A DNA stretch of 33,313 nt from JBPCOI01 sp051000395. Its GTDB lineage: Bacteria; Actinomycetota; Actinomycetes; Mycobacteriales; Jatrophihabitantaceae. The position numbers and the translations under genes are program-made. Of the stretch, positions 1-7,590 are shown one piece after another. The stretch lies in the NCBI GenBank assembly GCA_051000395.1, contig JBPCOI010000028.1, positions 1 through 33,313 on the forward strand. Reading direction: 5' to 3'. Positions within the stretch are counted from its first letter, which is position 1. Each line of letters begins with the position of its first letter. The notes beneath the pieces are model-generated. The model saw nothing but the letters and a program-made list of their open reading frames with translations, had not been told where the DNA came from and ran no database searches.

Positions 1-82
1 GTGCACGGAGAAGGTGCCTTCCTGTGTGGTGATCATGGACTCTCGACAAGCCCATTTTCCCTTACAGGACAGGCACTTTCCT
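1..82. other. Non-coding, AT-richer left edge
   Basis: No gene is supported here. Bases 1-120 are about 52% GC by my count, clearly below the neighbouring genes. Open frames crossing the stretch have no recognisable protein content. It includes the tail of the leftward membrane-protein gene's surroundings and may mark a rearrangement boundary. Confidence 0.5.
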
Positions 83-940
83 TCATCTACACGCCGACAA
101 CACCAAACGATCTTGCAAGATCTGGGCCAGTGCGAGCACGACCGCGACGACCACGCCGGCCCGGGTGGTGCGGGGGACGAGCACGCACAGGGCGATCAGC
201 GCGCAGAGCAGGGCGAGAACGACGGACGCTACGGTGCCGTGGCCGGCGAGCACGCCGGCGACGTTGCGGTTGATGGCCGCGATCCAGCCTGGTTCGCCGC
301 CGGCCATGCCGCCGATCGCGTCCGGCAAGGCGCCGGGCGACCGCTCGGCCGGTCGCAGGAACTCGTAACTGAACGATGCCCACAGCGCGATCCAGAGCAG
401 CTTCGCTGCGGGGACACCCGCCGAGAGGGCGGCGTTGCCGGGCCGAGGCTGGCGGGGCCAGAGGAAGAGCGCGACGAGGGCGGAGAGGATCACCGCGCCG
501 GGCAGGCCCACGACGGGAGACACCGGTCCGGCGAGCACGCCGCCGAGCCCTTCGCCGAGCCACCACACCAGCACCGCCCAGCCGATCGAGGCGGCAAGGG
601 CGAGTGTGACGGTGCGACGCCAGAACAGTCCCAGCGCGATCGCGAGCTGAGCGGTGGCGAACAGTGCGTTGGCCACGATGAGGTGTTCGGCCATCAGCTG
701 GGCCGCCCAGCCCACCGGGACGCGCACGAAGTCCGGGCTGCCGTGCCCGCTCGGCGCGATCGTCTGGGTGGGGAAGGCGCGGCTGAACATGTACGGCTGG
801 AACTGCAGCGCCGCGTCGAGCAGCCACAGCACTCCGAGCGCACAGGTCAGCGCGCGGCGCCACCGGGCGGCCGCAGGCAGCCGGCCGGCGCGGACGGTGC
901 CGACGCGCGGGACAGCCAGCGGAAACGAGTACGCGGTCAT
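83..940 (-). CDS. Polytopic membrane protein of unknown function
   Basis: A 285-residue protein made largely of hydrophobic segments, probably seven or eight membrane spans. It has a WLLDAALQFQPYMF segment near the N-terminus and WWLGEGLGG in the middle. I recall uncharacterised actinobacterial membrane proteins with the same look but know no function. The ATG at 940 is chosen because the 22 codons upstream of it lack membrane-protein character; the bases before it give only a weak AGGGT. The last dozen residues (QILQDRLVLSACR) lie in AT-richer DNA and look unlike the rest of the protein, so the C-terminus may have been replaced or truncated. It is divergent from dgdA across 127 bp. Confidence 0.7.
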   Translation of the reverse strand: MTAYSFPLAVPRVGTVRAGRLPAAARWRRALTCALGVLWLLDAALQFQPYMFSRAFPTQTIAPSGHGSPDFVRVPVGWAAQLMAEHLIVANALFATAQLAIALGLFWRRTVTLALAASIGWAVLVWWLGEGLGGVLAGPVSPVVGLPGAVILSALVALFLWPRQPRPGNAALSAGVPAAKLLWIALWASFSYEFLRPAERSPGALPDAIGGMAGGEPGWIAAINRNVAGVLAGHGTVASVVLALLCALIALCVLVPRTTRAGVVVAVVLALAQILQDRLVLSACR

Positions 941-1055
941 ACCCTTAAGTCCGCTGAGCGACCCGTGGTCGGTTCCCAATGCTGCTGTGCGGGCGTGAAG
1001 TAGCACACTCGAAGCGCCTCTCCCGCCCCGCGAGTCCCGAGGCCCGGTCGCGGCC

Positions 1056-1061
1056 TAGCGT
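1056..1061 (+). promoter_or_regulatory. Probable -10 box of dgdA (leaderless)
   Basis: TAGCGT followed by six bases and then the ATG of dgdA. There is no Shine-Dalgarno sequence before the ATG. This fits transcription starting at or next to the start codon. No convincing -35 box is seen. Confidence 0.45.
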
Positions 1062-1067
1062 TGCGGC

Positions 1068-2405
1068 ATGGCCACGCCTACCAGCACCGATCCTGCAACC
1101 GGGCACAGCGCGTTCTGGCACAGTGCCGATCGACACCTCGTCCGCTACTCCGGCGCCGGCGGCTTCACCCGCGAGATCATCGAGACGGCCGCCGGCAGCT
1201 TCCTCACCACCGCGGACGGGCGGCGCATCCTCGACTTCACCTCGGGCCAGATGAGCTGCATCCTCGGGCACTCGCACCCGGAGATCGTGCGCACCGTCCG
1301 CAACCGCATCGGCACGCTCGACCACCTGTTCAGCGGGATGCTGAGCCGGCCGGTCCTCGAGCTGGCCGAGCGCCTGGCCGCGTCGCTGCCGGATCCGCTG
1401 GAGAAGGTCCTGCTGCTGACGACCGGCGCCGAGTCCAACGAGGCGGCGATCCGGATGGCGAAGCTGGTCACGGGCCGGCACGAGATCGTCTCCTTCGCCG
1501 GTTCCTGGCACGGGATGACCCAGGCCGCGGCGAGCGCGACCTACAGCTCCGGGCGCAAGGGCTACGGGCCGGCCGCTCCCGGCAACTTCGCCATCCCGAC
1601 CCCGAACCCGTACCGACCCGACTTCACCACGGCCGACGGCGAACTCGACTGGTCCCGCCAGCTGGACCGTGCCTTCGATCTCGTCGATGCGCAGTCGGTC
1701 GGCAGCCTGGCGGCGTGCATCGTCGAACCGATCCTGAGCTCGGGCGGCGTCATCGATCCGCCCCTCGGCTACCTCGCCGCCCTGCAGCGAAAGTGCCGCG
1801 AGCGCGGCATGCTGCTGATTCTGGACGAGGCGCAGACCGGTCTGGGTCGCACCGGCACGTGGTACGCCTTTCAGCGCGACGGCGTCGTTCCCGACATCCT
1901 GACGCTGTCGAAGACGCTGGGCGCCGGCCTGCCGCTGGCCGCCGTCATCACCAGCGGTGACATCGAGCAGGTCGCGCACGAGCGCGGTTACCTGTTCTTC
2001 ACCACGCACGTCTCGGATCCGCTCGTCGCCGCCGTCGGCGCGACCGTGCTCGACGTGCTCGAACGCGATCACCTCGAGCGGCGGGCCGCCGAGATGGGGG
2101 CACGGCTGACCGCTGGGCTGCGCGGGCTCGCCGAGCGGCATCAGGTGATCGGCGACGTCCGCGGCCGCGGGCTGCTGATCGGCCTCGAACTCGTGCTCGA
2201 CCGGCAGAGCAAGCAGAGTTCCGACGTCCTCGGCGCCGAGGTCACCCGGCGCTGCCTGGAGCTGGGGCTGCACGTGAACATCGTCCAGCTGCCCGCGATG
2301 GGCGGTGTCCTGCGCATCGCGCCGCCGCTGACGGTGAGCGAGGACGAACTGGCGCTCGGCCTACAGATCTTTGACGAGGCGATCGGCGAGGTCGCCAACC
2401 GCTGA
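1068..2405 (+). CDS. dgdA: 2,2-dialkylglycine decarboxylase (PLP, class III aminotransferase)
   Basis: A 445-residue class III PLP-dependent enzyme. The Burkholderia family member decarboxylates 2,2-dialkylglycines such as 2-aminoisobutyrate to a ketone and passes the amino group to pyruvate. Diagnostic stretches match that enzyme more closely than ordinary omega-transaminases: FTSGQMSCILGHSHPEI (Gln61, the decarboxylation-side residue), TTGAESNEAAIRMAK, SWHGM (Trp147, stacks on the cofactor), DEAQTG (Asp253) and SKTLGAG with the Schiff-base Lys282. The C-terminal MGGVLRIAPPLTVSEDE block is also kept. Length is usual. The start is placed at ATG 1068, six bases after a -10-like TAGCGT. No LysR-type dgdR lies beside it; the only nearby regulator is the AraC-type gene at 4066, beyond an IS and a cupredoxin gene. 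Confidence 0.88.
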   Translation: MATPTSTDPATGHSAFWHSADRHLVRYSGAGGFTREIIETAAGSFLTTADGRRILDFTSGQMSCILGHSHPEIVRTVRNRIGTLDHLFSGMLSRPVLELAERLAASLPDPLEKVLLLTTGAESNEAAIRMAKLVTGRHEIVSFAGSWHGMTQAAASATYSSGRKGYGPAAPGNFAIPTPNPYRPDFTTADGELDWSRQLDRAFDLVDAQSVGSLAACIVEPILSSGGVIDPPLGYLAALQRKCRERGMLLILDEAQTGLGRTGTWYAFQRDGVVPDILTLSKTLGAGLPLAAVITSGDIEQVAHERGYLFFTTHVSDPLVAAVGATVLDVLERDHLERRAAEMGARLTAGLRGLAERHQVIGDVRGRGLLIGLELVLDRQSKQSSDVLGAEVTRRCLELGLHVNIVQLPAMGGVLRIAPPLTVSEDELALGLQIFDEAIGEVANR

Positions 2406-2411
2406 AACCGC

Positions 2412-2414
2412 TTA
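2412..2414. repeat. Left target-site duplication TTA of the IS
   Basis: TTA directly before the left terminal repeat, repeated at 3412-3414 directly after the right one. Three-base TNA duplications are known in some IS5-family groups. Confidence 0.85.
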
Positions 2415-2430
2415 GAGTGCGTTCGGAAAC
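2415..2430 (+). repeat. Left terminal inverted repeat of the IS
   Basis: GAGTGCGTTCGGAAAC, exact reverse complement of 3396-3411. Confidence 0.93.
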
Positions 2431-2473
2431 CCTGAGCTCGGCGGTGCTCGGCGTGTTACTGGTGGGAAAGAAG

Positions 2474-2526
2474 TGAACTCCTGATAGGTCGGTGGTTGTC
2501 GACGCCGCCGCCCCATCAGGAGTTCA
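2474..2526 (+). promoter_or_regulatory. Hairpin that can sequester the transposase ribosome site
   Basis: TGAACTCCTGAT (2474-2485) and ATCAGGAGTTCA (2515-2526) form a perfect 12-bp stem around a 29-base loop. The right arm contains the AGGAG Shine-Dalgarno (2518-2522), five bases before the transposase ATG at 2528, and the left arm contains its complement CTCCT. An mRNA reading in from outside the element would hold both arms and hide the ribosome site. A transcript started inside the loop would not. IS10 and IS50 are known to use such read-in protection; here it is inferred. Confidence 0.6.
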
Positions 2527-2527
2527 G

Positions 2528-3391
2528 ATGGCATCCTCTCTCGACTGCCTGTGCCTGTCATGCCCGACCCACGCTGCCGGCGGCGCTGCGGTATGCGCGG
2601 CCTACCCGACCTCGTCGATGACCGATGCGCAGTGGGCGGTGATCCAGGCGGTGTTGCCGCCGCCGGGCCATACGGTCGGACGAGGTGGGCGACCGTACAA
2701 GCACGCTCGCCGGACGATCCTGGACGCGATCTTCTACCTCGTCCGCGGCGGGATCGCCTGGCGGCAGCTCCCGGGCGGGTTCCCGCCGGCGAGCACGGTC
2801 TATGACGTGTTCCGTTCCTGGGTCGCCGACGGCACCTGGGTCCGCATCCACGACGCGCTACGCGACCAGGTCCGGCTGGCCGCCGGACGCGACCCACTAC
2901 CCTCCGCGGCGGTGATCGACTCCCAATCGATACGCGGCGCCGACACCGTGCGCGGCAGCTCCCGCGGCTACGACGCGGGCAAGAAGATCAACGGCCGCAA
3001 ACGCCACATCGCCGTCGACACCAACGGCCTGCTGCTCGCCGTGGTCGTCACCATGGCCGGCATCCAGGACCGTGACGCCGCCCACCGCCTGCTCACCGTG
3101 CTCCGATCGAAATTCTCCACCATCACCTTGGTCTGGGCCGATGGCGGCTACGCCGGACGCCTGGTCCGCTGGGCCAGCCACGTGCTCACCCTGGCCGTGC
3201 ACGTCGTCAAACGCAGCGACGACACCACCGGCTTCCACGTCCTGCCCCGCCGCTGGGTCGTGGAACGAACCTTCGCCTGGCTCAGCAAGTACCGACGATG
3301 CGTGCGCGACTACGAAACCCGACCCGACCACCACGAAGCCATGCTCTACATCGCCATGATCATGACCATGTCACGCCGACTCGCCCGGTGA
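2528..3391 (+). CDS. IS5-family DDE transposase
   Basis: A 287-residue transposase that cuts and joins the IS ends. The N-terminal part (YPTSSMTDAQWAVIQ, then GRGGRPYKHARRTILDAIFY) is the usual IS5 DNA-binding region. The catalytic triad is visible as Asp131 (AVIDSQS), Asp205 (WADGGYAG) and Glu246 (VVERTFAWL), with the Y-(2)-R-(3)-E-(6)-K-like DDE neighbourhood around Glu246. The start is ATG 2528, with AGGAG five bases upstream. An in-frame GTG at 2492 would add twelve residues but has no ribosome site and lies in the hairpin loop. It is a single frame, so no programmed frameshift is needed. Confidence 0.93.
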   Translation: MASSLDCLCLSCPTHAAGGAAVCAAYPTSSMTDAQWAVIQAVLPPPGHTVGRGGRPYKHARRTILDAIFYLVRGGIAWRQLPGGFPPASTVYDVFRSWVADGTWVRIHDALRDQVRLAAGRDPLPSAAVIDSQSIRGADTVRGSSRGYDAGKKINGRKRHIAVDTNGLLLAVVVTMAGIQDRDAAHRLLTVLRSKFSTITLVWADGGYAGRLVRWASHVLTLAVHVVKRSDDTTGFHVLPRRWVVERTFAWLSKYRRCVRDYETRPDHHEAMLYIAMIMTMSRRLAR

Positions 3392-3395
3392 CCGA

Positions 3396-3411
3396 GTTTC
3401 CGAACGCACTC
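3396..3411 (-). repeat. Right terminal inverted repeat of the IS
   Basis: GTTTCCGAACGCACTC, exact reverse complement of 2415-2430. Confidence 0.93.
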
Positions 3412-3414
3412 TTA
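3412..3414. repeat. Right target-site duplication TTA; also cupredoxin stop codon
   Basis: On the minus strand this triplet is the TAA stop of the cupredoxin gene. The IS inserted at that triplet and duplicated it. Confidence 0.85.
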
Positions 3415-3891
3415 CTTCACGACGAGCGTGCCGTGCATGTTCCCGTGGAAGTTGCAGTGGAACTTGTAGGAGCCGGGCTGGCTCGGGGCGGTGAGCATCG
3501 CCGTGCCCGATCCCGGCACGGTCACGTCGAACTTGGCGCCCGAGTCCGCCGTGACGGTGTGCGAGACACCGTCCTCGTTGTGCACGGTGATCTTCGCGCC
3601 GGGCTGCACGCTCGCGGGCACGGTGTAGCTGTAGTTCTTGATCGTGATCGTCACGGCACCCGTCGATGCCGAACTGCCGGACGACGAGCCGCCGACCGCA
3701 GGCGCCGAGGACGAGGAGGACGGCGAGGTGGCGGACGGCGTGTTCGCCACTGAGGCCGTGTTCGTGTGCGTGGTGCCGGACGAGCCGCACGCAGCCAGTC
3801 CACCGGCCAGCAGCGCTGCGCCCGCGACGCTGACAACTCGTACGCGCAGGGATCGGGAAGCGAGCAGTTCGGTGCCGGATCGAGGGGTCAT
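3412..3891 (-). CDS. Cupredoxin-domain lipoprotein
   Basis: A 159-residue secreted blue-copper-type protein. Residues 14-34 form a signal peptide ending in a lipobox (GLAAC, Cys35), so it should be lipid-anchored outside the membrane. A Ser/Thr/Ala/Gly-rich linker (about 40-78) precedes one cupredoxin domain. The four type 1 copper ligands are visible: His111 (GVSHTVT) and Cys146, His149 and Met152 in FHCNFHGNMHG. It may carry electrons or bind copper; no redox partner is adjacent. The start is ATG 3891. Its TAA stop is exactly the right-hand TTA duplication of the neighbouring IS, so the frame survived the insertion but any native downstream terminator was displaced. Confidence 0.88.
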   Translation of the reverse strand: MTPRSGTELLASRSLRVRVVSVAGAALLAGGLAACGSSGTTHTNTASVANTPSATSPSSSSSAPAVGGSSSGSSASTGAVTITIKNYSYTVPASVQPGAKITVHNEDGVSHTVTADSGAKFDVTVPGSGTAMLTAPSQPGSYKFHCNFHGNMHGTLVVK

Positions 3892-4065
3892 ACCCTGAGT
3901 TCGACGCTGGTCACCCCCGCGGATCCCTCCCCGAGCGCATCCGCGATCGGCGGCGGGCGCTTGCACGCGATACCGTCCGAGCCCTAGCCTCTGCCTCGCG
4001 GGGCACCCGCACGGCGGCGCCCCGGATGACGTGCCAGAGCGGCGACGTCGCGTGGAGGTCGGTGG

Positions 4066-5058
4066 GTGCCGGACAGCAGGCCGCGCTACGAGATGCCCCC
4101 TCCCGGCGGCATCGCGTGGCTCGACGTCTCGACGGAGGCCACCGATTCATGGCCGACGCGGGTGCGGACCGGACCGCTCGGCCTGCAGATCTCGCCGCTG
4201 AACCACGCCCGGGCGCCCTACCTCTTCAAGGGCGCGCGGCTGCGCGGCACGCGGTGCATGTTCTCGGCCGCCACCTTGAGCGGGGCAGAGCTGTTCCGCC
4301 CCCCGCGGCCGTCCGTGCCGAGCGCGGAGCGCTCGGTGCAGGTGCTGATCCGTTCGGAGGGACCGGGCAGCGTCTTCGATGCGGACACCGCGTTCGCCCA
4401 TGGCACGCTGCGTGTGATCGACCCGACCCACGAGATCTGCGAGCTGTTCCACGCGAACTCGATGCTCAGCACGCTCAACGTCCACCAGGCCGCGGTCGGC
4501 ATCGAGGCGGCGAGCGTGGCCGAGATGTATCACCAGGTCTACGCGTTGACGCCGTTCCAGACTCACCTGTTGCGCTCGGCGGTCAGCCTGCTGGCCTCCG
4601 GCACCGACGAGCTCACCTCCACGTCGAGCCGGGTCGGGATCGACCGCTTCCTCTCGGCGCTCACCGGGTTGCTGCTGCGCACGGTGGTGCGCGCGCCGCT
4701 GGCCGAGCGGGAACGGATGCACTCGGTGCGCGGCCGTACGGAGACGATCATCTTCGAGCAGGCCGCTGACCCGTTGCTGACGCCTGTCATGATCGCCGGC
4801 GAACTCAACATCTCGCTGCGTCAGCTGTACCGGGCCTTCACCGGCACGGAGAGCCCGGCGGCGCGCATCCGCCGTCGCCGCCTGGAGCGGGCCGCGGAGC
4901 TGTTGGCGACCAGTCACGCCCAGGCACAGGTGGAGGACGTCGCGCAGGACTGCGGCTTCGCTTCTGCCGAGTACTTCTCGCGCGCCTTCCGCCGCGAGTT
5001 CGGCCTGAGCCCCCGCGCCTATCGCGCGGCCTATCGCGACGGGGCCGCCACCCATTGA
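4066..5058 (+). CDS. AraC-family transcriptional regulator
   Basis: A 330-residue regulator with an N-terminal sensor region resembling the AraC-binding-like domain and a C-terminal double helix-turn-helix (about 235-325). The first helix pair is in LLTPVMIAGELNISLRQLY, and the second is in VEDVAQDCGFASAEYFSRAF, closed by the typical FRREFGLSPRAYR signature. The GTG start at 4066 has GGAGG seven bases upstream (4054-4058). It is divergent from the cupredoxin gene across 174 bp, where I see no clear operator. Target genes are unknown; control of the cupredoxin gene or of dgdA would be a guess from proximity. Confidence 0.85.
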   Translation: MPDSRPRYEMPPPGGIAWLDVSTEATDSWPTRVRTGPLGLQISPLNHARAPYLFKGARLRGTRCMFSAATLSGAELFRPPRPSVPSAERSVQVLIRSEGPGSVFDADTAFAHGTLRVIDPTHEICELFHANSMLSTLNVHQAAVGIEAASVAEMYHQVYALTPFQTHLLRSAVSLLASGTDELTSTSSRVGIDRFLSALTGLLLRTVVRAPLAERERMHSVRGRTETIIFEQAADPLLTPVMIAGELNISLRQLYRAFTGTESPAARIRRRRLERAAELLATSHAQAQVEDVAQDCGFASAEYFSRAFRREFGLSPRAYRAAYRDGAATH

Positions 5059-5180
5059 CGGTGCGGCGCGTCGCCCCGGCGGCCAGCTAGGCGGACCGCG
5101 ATACTGGGTACAGGGCAGGTGAGGCGCGCCCTTGGCTCAGCCGGGCTGCCACCGGAACTCACGAACTGACGGGAGACGCG

Positions 5181-5537
5181 ATGTTCGAAGCAGACAACGT
5201 CCGCGACTGGCGCGGGCACAACGTGATCGATCCGACCGATGACAAGATCGGCACGTTGGAATCGGTCTACGTCGACACTGCGACGGACACCCCGGTATTC
5301 GCCGCCGTCCAGGTCGGCATGGTCGGCCGGCACCGGCTGGTCTTCGTGCCGTTGGGCAATGCCACGGTCGGCCCCGACTACCTTCGCGTGCAAGCGCCGA
5401 AGAAGCTGGCCAGGGAGGCACCGTCGATCGAGACCGACGGCGAGCTGCTGGCCCAGGACGAGCCGGCGATCTTCGAGCACTACGGCCTGGCCTACCAGCC
5501 CGGCGCCGGTGGCGAGCGCCGCCTGGCGCGCCGATGA
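5181..5537 (+). CDS. PRC-barrel domain protein
   Basis: A 118-residue soluble protein. Residues 6-75 form a PRC-barrel-type beta domain: NVRDWRGHNVIDP, then DDKIGTLESVYVDTATDTP and FAAVQVG, as in the many small PRC-barrel proteins of actinobacteria linked to stress. The C-terminus has an acidic segment followed by EHYGLAYQPG. GGGAG lies just upstream of the ATG. The next gene, 49 bp downstream on the same strand, encodes a small membrane protein and may be cotranscribed. Function is not known beyond the fold. Confidence 0.8.
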   Translation: MFEADNVRDWRGHNVIDPTDDKIGTLESVYVDTATDTPVFAAVQVGMVGRHRLVFVPLGNATVGPDYLRVQAPKKLAREAPSIETDGELLAQDEPAIFEHYGLAYQPGAGGERRLARR

Positions 5538-5586
5538 ACGGCAGATCGACACCCGGCACGTCGACGAGGGACGAGGAGTACTAGTC

Positions 5587-5757
5587 ATGGCAGTGTTCTT
5601 GCTGATCATTCTGGTCGCGGTGGCGCTGGGCATCGTCGGCGCGGTGGTAAAGGGCCTGTTCTGGCTGCTGATCATCGGGATCGTGGTGTTCCTGCTGAGC
5701 TTCGTGTTCGCCGGTGCCCGGCTGCGCGGCGGTCGCTCGCGACGCATCACCCGCTGA
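5587..5757 (+). CDS. Small two-helix membrane protein
   Basis: A 56-residue protein: one long hydrophobic region (residues 2-43), probably two membrane helices, then a basic tail (RLRGGRSRRITR). GAGGAG at 5573-5578 lies eight bases before the ATG and fixes the start. A similar hydrophobic-plus-basic-tail pattern is common in uncharacterised actinobacterial proteins near PRC-barrel genes. Function unknown. Confidence 0.72.
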   Translation: MAVFLLIILVAVALGIVGAVVKGLFWLLIIGIVVFLLSFVFAGARLRGGRSRRITR

Positions 5758-5867
5758 GGCCCACGCGTTCATCCTCACGATGTAGCCGGGAATCATCCCG
5801 TTGGCGGACGTGCCCGGCGGCGCGCGGCTTCTAGGTTCGGTTGCACGAGACCCACCGAGGAGCGCGC

Positions 5868-6785
5868 GTGATTGAAGCTGTTGGCCTGTCGAAGCGGTTC
5901 GGCGAGAAGCTGGCCGTCGACGACCTGACGTTCACCGTCCGGCCCGGGGTGGTGACCGGGTTCCTGGGCCCGAACGGGGCGGGCAAGTCCACGACGATGC
6001 GCATGCTGCTCGGCCTGGACCGGCCGAGCGCCGGACAGGCCCGCGTGAACGGCCGGCCCTACGTGGAACACCATGCGCCGCTGCGCGAGGTCGGTGCGCT
6101 GCTGGAGGCGCGCGCAGTGCATACCGGGCGTTCGGCGCGCAATCACCTGCTCGCGCTCGCCGTGACGAACGGCATTCCGCGGCGGCGGGTCGACGAGGTG
6201 ATCGAGCTGGTGGGGCTGCCGTCCGTCGCGCGCAAGCGGGCAGGCGGGTTCTCGCTCGGCATGGGGCAGCGGCTCGGTATCGCGTCCGCGCTGCTCGGCG
6301 ACCCGCACACGCTGATCCTGGACGAGCCGGTGAACGGCCTCGATCCCGACGGCATCCTGTGGATCCGCAACCTGCTCAAGGCGCTGGCCGCCGAGGGACG
6401 CACGGTGTTCGTGTCCTCGCACCTGATGAGCGAGATGGCGTTGACCGCCTCGCACCTGATCGTGATCGGCCAGGGCAGGCTGATCGCCGACGTGGGCGTC
6501 GAGGAGCTGACCCGCAGTGCTTCGCGCGACGTCGTTGCGGTGCGCTGCGAGCAGGCCGCCCGATTGCGGGATCTGCTCGCCGCGGACGGGGTGATGATCA
6601 CTTCCACTGCGACGGACCGCCTGCAGGTCCAAGGCCTGTCCAGCGCCGCCGTCGGCAAGATCGCGGCACAGGCAGGCATCGCGTTGATCGAGCTCGTGCC
6701 GCAACAGGCGTCCCTGGAGGAGGCATTCATGGAGATCACCCGAGACTCCCTAGAGTTCGTCGTTCCCGCCGGGAGCGCCCGATGA
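5868..6785 (+). CDS. ABC transporter ATP-binding protein
   Basis: A 305-residue ATPase of the ABC-2 exporter class (drug or lantibiotic export type). Walker A is GPNGAGKST (34-42). The signature is SLGMGQ (129-134), a variant of LSGGQ usual in this subfamily. Walker B is LILDEP (149-154) with the D-loop NGLD, and the H-loop His is in SSHLMSEM (His185). The GTG at 5868 is chosen because GAGGAG lies five bases upstream (5857-5862). Its stop overlaps the permease ATG as ATGA. With the permease, kinase and response regulator it forms one coupled unit. The substrate is unknown. Confidence 0.88.
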   Translation: MIEAVGLSKRFGEKLAVDDLTFTVRPGVVTGFLGPNGAGKSTTMRMLLGLDRPSAGQARVNGRPYVEHHAPLREVGALLEARAVHTGRSARNHLLALAVTNGIPRRRVDEVIELVGLPSVARKRAGGFSLGMGQRLGIASALLGDPHTLILDEPVNGLDPDGILWIRNLLKALAAEGRTVFVSSHLMSEMALTASHLIVIGQGRLIADVGVEELTRSASRDVVAVRCEQAARLRDLLAADGVMITSTATDRLQVQGLSSAAVGKIAAQAGIALIELVPQQASLEEAFMEITRDSLEFVVPAGSAR

Positions 6786-7588
6786 CCGCGGCGAGCACGG
6801 CGGCGCCGACAGGCGTCACCCAGGCCCGGGTGATCGTGTCGGAGTGGATCAAATTCCGGTCGCTGCGTTCCACCTGGTTCAGCTTCGGCGCTGCGCTGCT
6901 TGCCGCGATCGGGCTCGGGATCCTGTTTGCGGCGTTGCGCGGCAACGACATCGCGACGCACGGCGGCTTCGCGCGCGGCGACTTCGATCCGGTCCAGGTC
7001 AGCTTGCGCGGCATGTTCCTGGCCCAGCTCGCGGTCGGTGTCCTCGGCGTCCTGCTGATCACCGGCGAGTACAGCACGGGGATGATCCGAGCGTCGCTGT
7101 CGGCAGTGCCCCGGCGCGTCCCCGTCCTGTCCGCGAAGATTATCGTCTTCGGCGTCGCCACCTTCGTCATCGCCACGGCTGCGAGCCTGATCGCCTTTCT
7201 CGGCGGGCAGGCCGCTCTGCACGCCGATCACTTGGGCGTGTCGCTGAGCTCGCCGGGCGCCGGGCGCGCCGTCATCGGCGGCGGGCTGTACCTCGTCGTG
7301 GTCGGCCTGCTCGGGCTCGGCTGCGGCTTCGCCCTGCGCAACACCGGCGGCGCGATCGCCACGCTGTTCGGCCTGCTGCTTGTGCTACCGCTGCTCGGCC
7401 AGGCACTGCCCGCGTCCTGGCAGGTGCACGTCCTGAAGTACTTGCCCCTGAACGCCGGATCGGTGATCATGACCACCAAGCCCGACCCGACCCTGCTCGC
7501 CCCGTGGACGGGGCTCGGGGTCTTCGCGCTCTACGCGGTGGCCGCCCTGGCGGCAGGTCTGGTCGTGCTGCGCAGGCGCGACGCCTGA
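6782..7588 (+). CDS. ABC-2-type transporter permease
   Basis: A 268-residue membrane partner of the preceding ATPase. After a short cytosolic start (VIVSEWIKFRSLRSTWFS, the usual beginning of these permeases) there are about six hydrophobic segments, with the GEYSTGMIRASL motif after the second, also typical. The ATG overlaps the ATPase stop by ATGA, which implies translational coupling. Two bases separate its stop from the first candidate start of the kinase gene. The exported compound cannot be told from the sequence. Confidence 0.86.
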   Translation: MTAASTAAPTGVTQARVIVSEWIKFRSLRSTWFSFGAALLAAIGLGILFAALRGNDIATHGGFARGDFDPVQVSLRGMFLAQLAVGVLGVLLITGEYSTGMIRASLSAVPRRVPVLSAKIIVFGVATFVIATAASLIAFLGGQAALHADHLGVSLSSPGAGRAVIGGGLYLVVVGLLGLGCGFALRNTGGAIATLFGLLLVLPLLGQALPASWQVHVLKYLPLNAGSVIMTTKPDPTLLAPWTGLGVFALYAVAALAAGLVVLRRRDA

Positions 7589-7590
7589 GC

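Larger units (their letters stand above)
2415..3411 (+). mobile_element. Complete IS5-family insertion sequence (997 bp)
   Basis: The element is bounded by 16-bp perfect inverted repeats (GAGTGCGTTCGGAAAC at 2415-2430 and its complement at 3396-3411) and flanked by TTA duplications. It carries one uninterrupted DDE transposase. With perfect ends, an intact duplication and an intact reading frame it looks recent and possibly still mobile. It sits between the convergent dgdA and cupredoxin genes, which would be only six bases apart (plus the shared TTA) without it. The subgroup cannot be assigned by eye. Confidence 0.93.

Noticed and set aside
945..2273. 442-codon open frame antisense to dgdA
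   Set aside because: It mirrors the high-GC codon pattern of dgdA, has Asp/Arg/Gly-rich low-information content and no family motif.
2492..2527. Transposase start at GTG 2492
   Set aside because: No ribosome site, lies within the hairpin loop, and the added residues are not IS5-like.
5091..5115. GGGTAC as an alternative-sigma (SigB/SigF-like) -10 before the PRC-barrel gene
   Set aside because: No matching GTTT-type -35 at the right distance.
6844..7590. Extension of the kinase frame 249 codons upstream
   Set aside because: It overlaps the ABC permease in another frame; the permease frame has the membrane segments and a coupled ATGA start.
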